Shown one piece after another: positions 1 through 7,676 of a stretch of DNA of 35,407 nucleotides. The position numbers and the translations under genes are program-made. Each line of letters starts with the position of its first letter. Positions within the stretch are counted from its first letter, which is position 1. The stretch comes from Bacteroidota bacterium. GTDB lineage: Bacteria > Bacteroidota > Bacteroidia > Bacteroidales > Lentimicrobiaceae. Under the pieces are notes generated by a model. It saw nothing but the letters and a program-made list of their open reading frames with translations, was not told the origin of the DNA and did no database searches. Location: contig WSXX01000037.1 of the NCBI GenBank assembly GCA_009773515.1, positions 1 to 35,407 of the forward strand, in the 5' to 3' direction.

Positions 1-384
1 TCTTCGCTTAAGAAGATTGACGCGTTGATGGACATTGTAAGCAATGCCGATCCTCTGTTTTACCAGGAGTACAAAAACCTGCGTTTGATCGATGATCTTA
101 AGCGCAAAGCAAACGGTAATGGCAACGGCAAAACCGGCATTTCAGGCACGGTGGCTAACCTCGAAACCGGACTGAACCAGCCGGGGGTAAGGGTGAGTAT
201 TGTCGGCACCAACCAAAGTACCCTTACCGATGCCGAAGGTAATTACACATTACCCCTTTCTGAGGCCGGCAGTTATTCCATTAAGGCCGAACTGAAAGGT
301 TATGCCGATTACGAGGAGGATGAAATTGAAGTAGAATCCGGCGTAATGGCGGATGTGGACTTTGATATGGAGCCTCTTTCCTGA
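1..384 (+). CDS. Carboxypeptidase-regulatory-like domain protein, 3' part
   Basis: The reading frame is open from base 1, so the start lies outside the window and only the last 127 codons are seen. The visible part has a charged helical stretch (to about residue 40), a short Gly/Asn linker, and a C-terminal fold of about 80 residues beginning ISGTV, with a DAEGNYTLP motif and ending EVESGVMADVDFDMEPLS. This pattern is typical of the CarboxypepD_reg-like beta-sandwich found in many Bacteroidota surface proteins. The function of the whole protein is unknown. Its last codons and the 80 bp downstream recur at 1470-1573, and a 36-bp part recurs at 3855-3890. That makes this gene the anchor of the accessory region. 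An in-frame TTG/ATG near 25-28 is unlikely to be the true start because the frame continues upstream. Confidence 0.75.
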   Translation, partial: SSLKKIDALMDIVSNADPLFYQEYKNLRLIDDLKRKANGNGNGKTGISGTVANLETGLNQPGVRVSIVGTNQSTLTDAEGNYTLPLSEAGSYSIKAELKGYADYEEDEIEVESGVMADVDFDMEPLS

Positions 385-461
385 TTTTTTTGATGTGCCT
401 GTATTCCTGTGGTAAGGTAAGGTTTGGATATTTAAAAAGTTGTTATATTTGGGGTGGAAAT
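352..461. repeat. Gene-tail repeat, copy A
   Basis: Reference copy of a repeat formed by the last ten codons of the first gene, its stop codon and about 80 bp of downstream DNA. It ends in the motif TTATATTTGGGGTGGAAAT. Copy B (1470-1573) is about 85% identical by eye over its full length. Copy C (3855-3890) is identical to 366-401 over 36 bp. Confidence 0.85.
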
Positions 462-505
462 TTGATGTGTATTTTCATTAATTAAAGTTGGAATACTAGT
501 AAAAC

Positions 506-572
506 ATACGCATTATATTGCGGATATACATTAGTTGTGCCCAATTATATCAAAAACACAGCAACTTAAATG
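506..572. other. Module-start element E1
   Basis: A 67-bp AT-rich stretch ahead of the TIR gene that aligns by eye with 1613-1683 ahead of the EcoRV-type genes. Shared blocks are ATACGCA, TGCG.ATAT, TGCCCAA and CAGCAAC.TTAAA. In this copy the hairpin has decayed (ATACGCA against TGCGGATAT). It could be half of a recombination site (integron attC-like) or a transcription element; no integrase is in the window. Confidence 0.45.
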
Positions 573-583
573 AAATCAACAAA

Positions 584-1429
584 ATGGAAGAAGTTCATAT
601 AAATATATTCTTTGCTTACTCAAGAGAAGATTCTATTCTTAGAGAGCGCCTAGACAAACATTTAAGTGGACTCAAAAGGAAAAAATATATAAATACTTGG
701 TTTGATGGGAAGATTGAACCAGGAAAAGAATGGGAAAAAGAGATTGACGCAAATCTATCTAAAGCGGATATTATCCTATTGCTAATTAGTGCGGATTTTA
801 TTGCTTCTGACTATTGCTATGATATTGAAATGAAAAAGGCAATAAGTAGACACGAGAGAGGAGATGCAGTCATTATTCCTATAATACTAAATCCTTGTGA
901 TTGGTCAGATTTACCATTCTCAAAGATTCAAGGACTACCTCAAAATGGCAAACCAATAACTTCAACTCACTGGGAGAATTCCGAAATTGCTTTTGATGAG
1001 GTTGCTAGATCAATTAAAGAAATTGTCGAAAATTTGCTCACTACAAAGAATAAGCATCTAAAAGCCATAAATGAGGTTCTTTATGAAAAAGATAATGAAC
1101 TAAAAATTACACTCCTCCAGCTAGAAGACTATAGTTTTGAACAAGAACTTGTAAGAGAATCAATTCAAGACTTAAAAAGAGAAAAGAAAAATCTAGAAGA
1201 AAAAATATCAGCATTAAAGGAATCATCTGAAGATTTGGAGAAATCATTAAAACAAAATCAAATGATAATAGAAAAGATAATCTCTAAAGAACAGGTTGAA
1301 GTTAATAAACTTAGGACAGAAAAGGATAAACTGAAAATTGAAATTGAAAAGTATAAAACCGAAATTATAAAGCTAGATATTAAGAAAACAAATGTAGAAG
1401 AAGACATTAAAAGAATGAAAAATAACTGA
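584..1429 (+). CDS. TIR-domain protein with C-terminal coiled coil
   Basis: The N-terminal 140 residues form a TIR_2-type domain. A beta strand INIFFAYSREDS opens it, WFDGKIEPGKEW forms the BB-loop region, ADIILLLISADFIAS is the next strand, and SDYCYDIEM carries a Glu (residue 82) at the place of the catalytic Glu of TIR NADases. From about residue 150 to the end (281 aa) it is a long charged coiled coil, probably for oligomerisation. I chose the ATG at 584 because the domain starts right after it; the 22 codons upstream overlap element E1. TIR proteins of this kind act in antiphage defence by cleaving NAD+ or making signal nucleotides, which is an inference here. No sensor or effector partner is adjacent. 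Codon use is very AT-rich compared with the chromosomal genes, which suggests horizontal transfer. Confidence 0.8.
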   Translation: MEEVHINIFFAYSREDSILRERLDKHLSGLKRKKYINTWFDGKIEPGKEWEKEIDANLSKADIILLLISADFIASDYCYDIEMKKAISRHERGDAVIIPIILNPCDWSDLPFSKIQGLPQNGKPITSTHWENSEIAFDEVARSIKEIVENLLTTKNKHLKAINEVLYEKDNELKITLLQLEDYSFEQELVRESIQDLKREKKNLEEKISALKESSEDLEKSLKQNQMIIEKIISKEQVEVNKLRTEKDKLKIEIEKYKTEIIKLDIKKTNVEEDIKRMKNN

Positions 1430-1469
1430 CCCTAATCGAGTAGCCCGCCCCGCCAGAAGTAAGCTACCT

Positions 1470-1573
1470 GATTTGGACTTTGATATGGAGCCTCTTTCTT
1501 GATTTTTCTGAGGTGCCTGTAATCTTGTAGTAAGGCTTGGATATTAAAAAATTATTATATTTGGGGTGGAAAT
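1470..1573. repeat. Gene-tail repeat, copy B
   Basis: This degenerate copy of 352-461 lies 40 bp after the TIR gene stop. It still encodes DLDFDMEPLS plus a stop, as in the first gene, but has no coding sequence before it. Differences are scattered (TTCTTGA for TTCCTGA, GAGGTGCC for GATGTGCC), so the duplication is old or came from a related strain. Confidence 0.85.
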
Positions 1574-1612
1574 GTGAGTTGAATTTCAGGTTCAAAAAGG
1601 TACACAAGTCAT

Positions 1613-1683
1613 ATATATACGCAGGGCTGCGTATATTCACTCGTGATGCCCAATGGTGAGAAAACGCAGCAACCTTAAACCAA
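1613..1683. other. Module-start element E2 with perfect hairpin
   Basis: Counterpart of 506-572. It contains a perfect inverted repeat at 1615-1636 with 10-bp arms (ATATACGCAG / CTGCGTATAT) around GG. TGATGCCCAATG and CGCAGCAACCTTAAA follow. TGCCCA also appears at 539-544 and 3657-3662, so it marks each side of the EcoRV-type module. Confidence 0.5.
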
Positions 1684-1708
1684 CTGTAAAATTGACACCT
1701 TTTTTCGG

Positions 1709-1716
1709 TACATTTG
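1709..1716 (+). promoter_or_regulatory. -7 promoter element of the EcoRV-type operon
   Basis: TACATTTG matches the Bacteroidota -7 consensus TAnnTTTG exactly, with TTGAC 17 bp upstream (1692). Only four bases separate it from the ATG at 1721, so transcription should begin at or next to the start codon and the mRNA would be leaderless. Confidence 0.6.
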
Positions 1717-1720
1717 CAGT

Positions 1721-2695
1721 ATGAATATAGAAGACAAAAACAAATACAAAGCGGATTTCAAAAAGGAACTTGACAAATTTTCCGATAAACTGGAAAAATT
1801 TGTTTCTACCGATAATGGCGATTGGACAGTTAAGGGTTTTATTGATGTCTACAAGAATATTTATACAATTTCCTCTGACACGAAAATTGTTTCTAAAATC
1901 CTTGAAATACATATATTTCCCCAAATCCTGCAATTCGCAGACAGTATAGGGTATAAAATCTTACTGGCCGAAAAGCAAAATTGGTATCCCGACCTGACTT
2001 TTATACACAAAGAAAATGAAGAGGTTGTGTTTGCGCTTGATATCAAGACAACTTTTCGTAGAAATCATAAAACTGCTGGTTTTACGTTAGGTAGCCACGG
2101 TGGATATTTCCGAGAGCGGGATAAGAAAAAAAACATTCAATTTCCTTATTCTCAATACTTAGGCCATTTTTGTTTAGGTGTAATTTATACAAGAATTGAC
2201 TTCGTCGACGACATTGCAGAAACAGAAATATTTCATGTTAAAGAGCTACAAGAAGAATATGAAACCCCTGTCAAAAAGGTTGGAGAAAGAGATGTAACGA
2301 CAGTCAAGAATTTAAAATCAATTACATCTGTAATAAAGGATTTTGATTTTTTCGCTGCGGAAAAATGGAAAATCTCAAGTGACAAGCAAGGTTCAGGAAA
2401 CACCGCTAACATTGGATCAATTATAGACATAGACGATTTAAGAAACGAAAACGGCATTTTTAGTCAATTAGGAGAAGAATGGTTTGACGAATATTGGATT
2501 AACTATGGTATAGCAACAATGCTTAAAGATGGCAAACCTATAAAAATAACTAACCTAAAATCCTTCCTTGAATTCAAAGGTAGAATAGACCTTTGGGAAA
2601 AAATTGTAACCAGAACAATAAGGATCAAAGCAACTTCTCCTAAAGTAGCTAAAAAAGCATTAGCAAAGAAATCAGCAAATAAAGAAGGGAAATGA
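1721..2695 (+). CDS. EcoRV-type restriction endonuclease (predicted GATATC)
   Basis: Homologue of R.EcoRV with 324 aa (EcoRV has about 245; the extra length is mainly an N-terminal extension and a basic Lys/Ala tail). The active site aligns at a constant offset of 17 residues: Glu62, Asp91 (YPDLTF), Asp107 and Lys109 (ALDIKTT) correspond to EcoRV Glu45, Asp74, Asp90 and Lys92. The recognition loop [10 protein letters not shown] is nearly the same as EcoRV GSGNTTNIGS, so cleavage of GATATC is predicted. The start fits the -7 element four bases upstream. The stop overlaps the methyltransferase start in an ATGA junction (2692-2695), so the two are translationally coupled, unlike the divergent genes of the E. 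coli plasmid system as I recall them. One GATATC site lies inside this gene (2039-2044). Confidence 0.93.
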   Translation: MNIEDKNKYKADFKKELDKFSDKLEKFVSTDNGDWTVKGFIDVYKNIYTISSDTKIVSKILEIHIFPQILQFADSIGYKILLAEKQNWYPDLTFIHKENEEVVFALDIKTTFRRNHKTAGFTLGSHGGYFRERDKKKNIQFPYSQYLGHFCLGVIYTRIDFVDDIAETEIFHVKELQEEYETPVKKVGERDVTTVKNLKSITSVIKDFDFFAAEKWKISSDKQGSGNTANIGSIIDIDDLRNENGIFSQLGEEWFDEYWINYGIATMLKDGKPIKITNLKSFLEFKGRIDLWEKIVTRTIRIKATSPKVAKKALAKKSANKEGK

Positions 2696-3609
2696 AAATA
2701 TTTATTCCTCCAATAAAAAGCCAAGGAATCAAGACTAAATTAGTCCCCTGGATAATGGATCTTGCTCCTAAGACCAAAGGAAAATGGATAGAACCATTTC
2801 TTGGTACTGGAGTAGTCGCCTTTAATTCTGGTTATAAAAATGCAATTTTAAATGATACAAATCCGCATATAATTAACTTTTACAAAGGGTTACAAGAAAA
2901 AGTAATTACGGCACCTTTAATGAAACAATATCTCGAATGTGAAGGAGAACTTCTAAGCAAAGCGGACGATAACGGATATGAATATTATAAAAAAGTTCGT
3001 ACACGATTTAATAATGATTTTTCTCCATATGATTTCATATTTCTTTCACGTGCTGGTTTCAATGGAATGATGAGATTTAATAAGAAAGGTCATTGGAATA
3101 TTCCGTTTTGTAAAAAACCGGACCGATTTGCTCAGGCTTATATAACCAAAATCATTAATCAAGTCTCGAAAATTTCTCAAATTATTCAACCTGAACCAAA
3201 CTGGACATTTTTCAATAGATCATTTGCTGACATTATTCCGCTTGCAACTGAGAATGACATCATCTATTGTGATCCACCATATTATGGACGACACGTTGAT
3301 TATTTCAACGGATGGACAGAGCAAGACGAAGAATTACTATTTAATTTACTAAGCGAAACCAAAGCCAAATTCATTCTTTCAACATGGCATCACAATGACT
3401 GGAGAGAAAACGAAATGATAAATAAATTTTGGTGTAAGTTCAATATTGTAACTAAAGACCATTTCTATCACAACGGTGCAAACATTGAAAACAGACGGAC
3501 GGTTGTCGAAGCTTTGGTTTGTAACTTCGATACTGAAAACTTTTCTCTTCATAATCACGATTTGACAGTTAAAAATAAAGCAGAGCAATTGCAACTACAA
3601 CTTGACTGA
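2692..3609 (+). CDS. EcoRV-type N6-adenine DNA methyltransferase
   Basis: D12-class (Dam-like) adenine methyltransferase that should protect the host from the nuclease encoded just upstream. Visible motifs are [16 protein letters not shown] at the N-terminus, the AdoMet-binding EPFLGTG (34-40), [13 protein letters not shown] (121-133), the catalytic DPPY (194-197) and [15 protein letters not shown] near the target-recognition part. At 305 aa it matches M.EcoRV in length and motif order. It is expected to methylate the first adenine of GATATC. The start overlaps the nuclease stop by four bases. Having the endonuclease gene first is unusual for safe establishment of a restriction system, unless an internal promoter expresses the methyltransferase early. 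Confidence 0.93.
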   Translation: MKIFIPPIKSQGIKTKLVPWIMDLAPKTKGKWIEPFLGTGVVAFNSGYKNAILNDTNPHIINFYKGLQEKVITAPLMKQYLECEGELLSKADDNGYEYYKKVRTRFNNDFSPYDFIFLSRAGFNGMMRFNKKGHWNIPFCKKPDRFAQAYITKIINQVSKISQIIQPEPNWTFFNRSFADIIPLATENDIIYCDPPYYGRHVDYFNGWTEQDEELLFNLLSETKAKFILSTWHHNDWRENEMINKFWCKFNIVTKDHFYHNGANIENRRTVVEALVCNFDTENFSLHNHDLTVKNKAEQLQLQLD

Positions 3610-3620
3610 AGAACGAAGCA

Positions 3621-3663
3621 CTGGGCATAATAAATAGGACTCTGAGCGGTCTGCAATGCCCAG
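3621..3663. repeat. Inverted repeat after the EcoRV-type module
   Basis: CTGGGCAT (3621-3628) and ATGCCCAG (3656-3663) form 8-bp arms 12 bp after the methyltransferase stop. The right arm carries the TGCCCA motif also present in elements E1 and E2. No T-run follows, so a site for recombination is as likely as a terminator. Confidence 0.45.
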
Positions 3664-3854
3664 CGATTATTCCTGGTTGGTTTACCACATATATATATTA
3701 GGAGTAATTCCGCCTCCGGATTAGATGCGTTTTAAACCGGGTTTAAATGCCATTTAAACACTGATTAAATAACCCAACTTTAACAACTATCGGATTTTAG
3801 TTCATCATCTTAAGTCTTTTCTGATGATTATGATTTTAGTTAAATGGGTACATT

Positions 3855-3890
3855 TATGGAGCCTCTTTCCTGATTTTTTTGATGTGCCTG
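3855..3890. repeat. Gene-tail repeat, copy C
   Basis: These 36 bp are identical to 366-401. The left edge follows an unrelated AT-rich spacer (3664-3854). The right edge runs straight into coding sequence of the type IIG-like gene, whose usable ATG (3882) lies inside the repeat. Confidence 0.85.
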
Positions 3891-6800
3891 CTCAATGGAA
3901 TCCCACTAAAGATTAAAGAATCATCACTTTTACAGGAAGAGAACATTACCAAAAAACTTTATGCCGATTACTCAAAATTCCGCGAAGCGATTTACAACAA
4001 TCTTGTAAAGAATAATCCTGAAACTGATAAACTTTTACTTTTCAAGAAAACCCAGAAATTACTCGACCGTTTTCTGTTTATTCTTTTTGCTGAAGATCGT
4101 TTGCTGCTTCCTCCAAATTCAATCAGCGAAATTGTTAAACAATGGACAACGCTGAAAGAAGATCTGGACGAATATATTCCTCTGTACGACCGGTTTAAAA
4201 AGTATTTCGGGTACATGAACACCGGGTATAAAGGCAAAAAATATGATATCTACGCATACAACGGCGGCCTGTTTGCACCAGATGAAATACTTGACAATAT
4301 TTCAATTGATGATGAGATAATTTATAAACACACCTTGATACTCAGTCAGTACGATTATGAAACTGATGTGGATGTAAATATTCTTGGTCATATTTTTGAA
4401 CATTCGCTGGGCGAAATAGAAAACGTACAAGCCGAAATAAAGGGCGAAAAAATTGACAGCCAGAAAACGAAACGGAAAAAAGATGGCATTTTTTATACGC
4501 CAAAGTATATAACCAAATACATTGTTGAAAATACCGTTGGTAAACTTTGTTCGGAAAAGCGCGCTGAACTTGATATAATTGACGAAGAATATGTAAAAGG
4601 GCGTAAAAACCGTAAGAAGGAAATAATTTCCGCACTTGACGAAAAGTTGACCAGATACAGAGATTGGCTGTTAAATTTAACCATTCTTGATCCCGCATGT
4701 GGTTCGGGAGCATTCTTGAATCAGGCGCTGGACTACTTAATTACTGAACACCGCAAAATTGACGATTTACGCACACAACTTTTGGGTGGTGGTTTGGTTT
4801 TGTCAGACATCACCACCGACATTCTCGAAAAAAATATCTACGGGGTTGATCTGAACGAAGAGTCAGTTGAAATTGCAAAACTCTCGCTTTGGCTCAGAAC
4901 TGCGCAAAAAGGACGGAAACTCAACAAGCTAAACAACAATATAAAATGCGGGAACTCACTTATTGACGATCCCGAAGTTGCTGGCGAAAAGGCATTTAAT
5001 TGGTACAAAGAGTTTCCAAATATATTTCGTGAAAAGAAGAAAAAGGTATGGCATGTAACCACAGCAACGCATAATTCGCGTTATTCGCAGCGTATGTTCG
5101 ATAACCATGTTGTTCGCGGTGAAGCTGAATGGTTTGATACTGAAGACGCAATAATTATAACCGAAACTGTTAAAGAAATTGCGATAAGTGATAAGCTGAA
5201 TATTCTGGAATATAATATCTGCGGCGACCATATGCATATTCTGCTGGTATGCGAGGAAGAAGAACTAACGAAAATAGTAGGGAAAATAAAATCCGTAACT
5301 GCGAAGATACGAAATAGAAAACGCGGGTATACGGAAACAAGGGGGCATGCCCCCTTGTCGGATGCAGATACGTGCGATACCCCGAGAACAACAAGGGGGC
5401 ATGCCCCCTTGTCCGCACGAGAGGCTCCGCTATCCGCGGGGGAGGCTCCGCTATCCGCAGAGGAGGCTCCGCTATCCGCAGGGGAGGCTCCGCTATCCGG
5501 AAATAGCACTCCGCTCTCTCTAGTCTCTCCCCGAACCGAAAAAGAAAGAGGAAATACGCAGCGGCAGGTATGGACGCAGAAATTCGGTAAAACTGAAGTA
5601 ATGGATCAGGAATACCTGGCGAATGCAATAAAATATATCCGGGATAATCGCATAAAACATGAACTACCAGAGATAACTGAAATTATAAACCTTAAGAAAG
5701 AATTCCTTTGCACCCTCAATCACGCCTTCCGGCAAGAATATAAAGGTGGGTTTGATGTGGTGATTGGAAATCCGCCATATGTCAGGGCAGAATTATTGGG
5801 TTTTTGCAGAGATTATTTAGCATCTAAATATGTGGTTTTTAATCCTTCCGGCGATTTGTTCTCCTATTTTTATGAGCAATCGTTTAAACTTTTAAATGCA
5901 ACAGGTTTATTTGGTTTTATATCAAATACTTTTGATAAAACAACAGCAGGTGTATCTATTAGAGAATATTTGCAACGTGAAGTCCAAATTTTGAAATACA
6001 TTGATTTTACAGAAGTTCAGATATTTGAAGGAGCTACCACCTATCCGGTAATTATAATTGCCAGAAATCAAAAGCTAACCAGCCAGTCGTTTGAATATAT
6101 TAAAATTCCAAAATCAAGTCAGTCTTCTGTTATTGACATTGAGTTTCATGATGTCGTACCGGTCAACCAATCTTTGATGCATAAAGAAAACTGGAGTTTT
6201 AAATCCAATAACGCTGTTGATCTGATTGAGAAACTAAAACAAAATAAAACAATCAGAGATGTTTATGGGAAATGTTACTATGGAGTAAAGACAGCTTTAA
6301 ACGAAGCATTCATTATCCCGAAATCATTTGATGTTGGAGAACATGTTAAGCCAATTTATGAAGGCAAAGAACTTGAGAAATGGGTTGCTCACGAAAGTGT
6401 TCAGCAGTTGATTATTTTTGAGAGTAAATGGACTAAAAAAAACTATGGTTATGAAATTACTGAAAACGAAGCAATTGAAAAGTTGCAAAAGGAATATCCT
6501 AACCTTATAAATCAAATATTGCTATTTGAAGAACAAGCTAAAAAGAGGTATGACAAAGGGGATTTCTATTGGGAATTAAGAAATTGCGCCTATTATGATT
6601 TGTTTGAAAAACCCAAAATAGTTTTCCCTAATCTTCAGAACTCAAACAAATTTGCATATGATGAATCCGGGGCTTACATTAATGCACCCGCTGTAATACT
6701 GCCAACAAACGACAGATTTTTAACTGCAGTACTAAATTCAAAACTGGTTTGGTATTTTCTAACCAATCTCTGTGTAGTCAGAAACGGCGGTTACATTGAG

Positions 6801-7214
6801 GTAAAACCGCAATATTTTGAGCAAATCCCAGTTCCTGACCTTTCAGAAGAATTTAAGAGGAAATTATCTATCCTCACAAATGATATAATTTCAAAAACAA
6901 CTGAAAAACAAAAGGTTCAGATTAAATTCAACAAACTTCTGTCCAGTAAATATCCTGCACTAAAGGAAACTAAAAAATTGGAAAACTGGTATAGATTGGG
7001 TTTCATAGAGTTTAAAAAGGAGCTATCCAAGCAAAAAGTTGCATTTTCATTATCAGATGAATCGGAATGGATAGCGTATTTCGAGGAACAAACCAGAAGC
7101 TACAAATTCATAATCTCCTCTATTGCAAATTTAGAAAGAGAGATTGACCACCTTGTTTACGAAATGTATGGTTTGACTGATGACGAAATAAAAATTGTGG
7201 AGGGATCGGTCTGA
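3882..7214 (+). CDS. Type IIG-like DNA methyltransferase, N-truncated, with HUH insertion
   Basis: Large Eco57I/TaqI-type adenine methyltransferase of 1110 aa. Residue numbers here count from a TTG one codon upstream (3879). AdoMet motif I LDPACGSGAFL includes DPACGSG at 271-277, and the catalytic NPPY is at 631-634, followed by PYVRAELLGFCRDYL. The C-terminal half (640-1110) has the features of a TaqI-like target-recognition domain, including ENWSFKSN, YEGKELEKWV and RNGGYIEVKPQYFEQIPVP. Relatives I recall carry about 250 further N-terminal residues with a PD-ExK nuclease. Here the protein begins at LLNGIPLKIKE directly after repeat copy C, so the nuclease appears lost and the start codon comes from the repeat. 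Residues 384-621 are an in-frame Y1/HUH-like insertion between motif I and NPPY. The frame is otherwise intact, so a modification-only enzyme is possible, but it may also be decaying. Confidence 0.8.
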   Translation: MCLLNGIPLKIKESSLLQEENITKKLYADYSKFREAIYNNLVKNNPETDKLLLFKKTQKLLDRFLFILFAEDRLLLPPNSISEIVKQWTTLKEDLDEYIPLYDRFKKYFGYMNTGYKGKKYDIYAYNGGLFAPDEILDNISIDDEIIYKHTLILSQYDYETDVDVNILGHIFEHSLGEIENVQAEIKGEKIDSQKTKRKKDGIFYTPKYITKYIVENTVGKLCSEKRAELDIIDEEYVKGRKNRKKEIISALDEKLTRYRDWLLNLTILDPACGSGAFLNQALDYLITEHRKIDDLRTQLLGGGLVLSDITTDILEKNIYGVDLNEESVEIAKLSLWLRTAQKGRKLNKLNNNIKCGNSLIDDPEVAGEKAFNWYKEFPNIFREKKKKVWHVTTATHNSRYSQRMFDNHVVRGEAEWFDTEDAIIITETVKEIAISDKLNILEYNICGDHMHILLVCEEEELTKIVGKIKSVTAKIRNRKRGYTETRGHAPLSDADTCDTPRTTRGHAPLSAREAPLSAGEAPLSAEEAPLSAGEAPLSGNSTPLSLVSPRTEKERGNTQRQVWTQKFGKTEVMDQEYLANAIKYIRDNRIKHELPEITEIINLKKEFLCTLNHAFRQEYKGGFDVVIGNPPYVRAELLGFCRDYLASKYVVFNPSGDLFSYFYEQSFKLLNATGLFGFISNTFDKTTAGVSIREYLQREVQILKYIDFTEVQIFEGATTYPVIIIARNQKLTSQSFEYIKIPKSSQSSVIDIEFHDVVPVNQSLMHKENWSFKSNNAVDLIEKLKQNKTIRDVYGKCYYGVKTALNEAFIIPKSFDVGEHVKPIYEGKELEKWVAHESVQQLIIFESKWTKKNYGYEITENEAIEKLQKEYPNLINQILLFEEQAKKRYDKGDFYWELRNCAYYDLFEKPKIVFPNLQNSNKFAYDESGAYINAPAVILPTNDRFLTAVLNSKLVWYFLTNLCVVRNGGYIEVKPQYFEQIPVPDLSEEFKRKLSILTNDIISKTTEKQKVQIKFNKLLSSKYPALKETKKLENWYRLGFIEFKKELSKQKVAFSLSDESEWIAYFEEQTRSYKFIISSIANLEREIDHLVYEMYGLTDDEIKIVEGSV
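5337..5358. repeat. 22-bp perfect palindrome, copy 1
   Basis: Perfect palindrome centred on GGGGGCATGCCCCC with ACAA/TTGT ends, in frame and coding for TRGHAPL. An identical copy lies 54 bp (18 codons) downstream. Such GC-rich palindromes resemble REP elements, the known targets of RAYT enzymes. Confidence 0.9.
5391..5412. repeat. 22-bp perfect palindrome, copy 2
   Basis: Identical to 5337-5358, again in the same codon phase. It is followed within 10 bp by the 21-bp tandem array. Confidence 0.9.
5421..5500. repeat. Four 21-bp tandem repeats
   Basis: The unit GAGGCTCCGCTATCCGC plus four variable bases starts at 5421, 5442, 5463 and 5484. The period of seven codons keeps the frame and encodes EAPLSA(G/E) four times. 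The peptide APLS is shared with the palindrome-encoded GHAPLS. Confidence 0.9.
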
Positions 7215-7241
7215 GAGTTCAATATCCCGGCCTCACACATG

Positions 7242-7676
7242 TCACATCTTCTCCATATACCAATTTAGGGTTTTTTCAATTTTACGGGTGTACAAAGCCC
7301 TTTCAATTGCTTTTTGCATCCTTAAGAAAGCCGTTTCACTTTTAACTATATAATCGAAGGCCTGGTGGTGCATACAATCAACGGCCACTTCAATTTTATC
7401 CTGAGCGGATAATATTATTACCGGAATATCAGGATTGTAAGCCCTGATTTCGTCAAGTGTGTCAATTCCGTTCTTTGCATCTTTATCTACGCCGTCGAGC
7501 AAATAATCCAGTATAATAAGATCAGGAGCTTTGTGAAGACTTTCAATGCAAAGTTCGCCGCTTATAAATGTCTCAATCTCAAAATCGGCCATTTGCATGA
7601 ATTCTATTTCGATTGATTTAAGATAAACGACATCGTCATCAACCAGAAACAGTTTGATTTTATTTCCGTTAGTCAT
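7242..7676 (-). CDS. Single-domain response regulator
   Basis: CheY-like receiver of 144 aa with no output domain. The acidic pocket is Asp13-Asp15, the phosphoacceptor is Asp57 (IILDYLLDG), Ser90 and Lys112 complete the site. A loop insertion after the phosphoacceptor (GVDKDAKNG) is slightly longer than usual. Its start overlaps the end of the hybrid kinase gene by 8 bp, so it is the last gene of the operon 10516-7242. It probably accepts phosphate from, or drains phosphate off, the kinase upstream and acts by protein contact. The gene ends 27 bp from the convergent methyltransferase gene, with no clear terminator between. Confidence 0.9.
   Translation of the reverse strand: MTNGNKIKLFLVDDDVVYLKSIEIEFMQMADFEIETFISGELCIESLHKAPDLIILDYLLDGVDKDAKNGIDTLDEIRAYNPDIPVIILSAQDKIEVAVDCMHHQAFDYIVKSETAFLRMQKAIERALYTRKIEKTLNWYMEKM

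Larger units (their letters stand above)
5028..5741 (+). other. Y1/HUH (REP-transposase-like) domain inserted in the methyltransferase
   Basis: Domain inside the preceding gene, about residues 384-621. It opens KVWHVTTATHNSRYSQRMF and has an HxH metal motif in GDHMHILL (His451, His453). A helix with conserved spacing follows (EEEELTKIVGKIKSVTAKI). It ends with YLANAIKYIRDNRIKHELPE, in which Tyr586 sits where the nucleophile of IS200/RAYT enzymes is expected. Between the HxH and Tyr parts is a low-complexity segment (TRGHAPLS, EAPLSAG repeats) made by palindromes and tandem repeats. Flanking sequence FPNIF and KGGFDVVIGNPPY reads as if the domain had been placed into a loop of the methyltransferase. 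Role unknown: possibly DNA nicking, or a captured mobile domain. Confidence 0.7.

Noticed and set aside
5337-5500. CRISPR-like array
   Set aside because: Repeats of 21-22 bp have no unique 30-bp spacers, keep the reading frame, and no cas gene is present.
5081-5628. Two minus-strand reading frames over the HUH insertion with Ser/Ala/Gly repeats
   Set aside because: They are mirror readings of the palindromes and 21-bp repeats; the plus frame shows real domain motifs on both sides.
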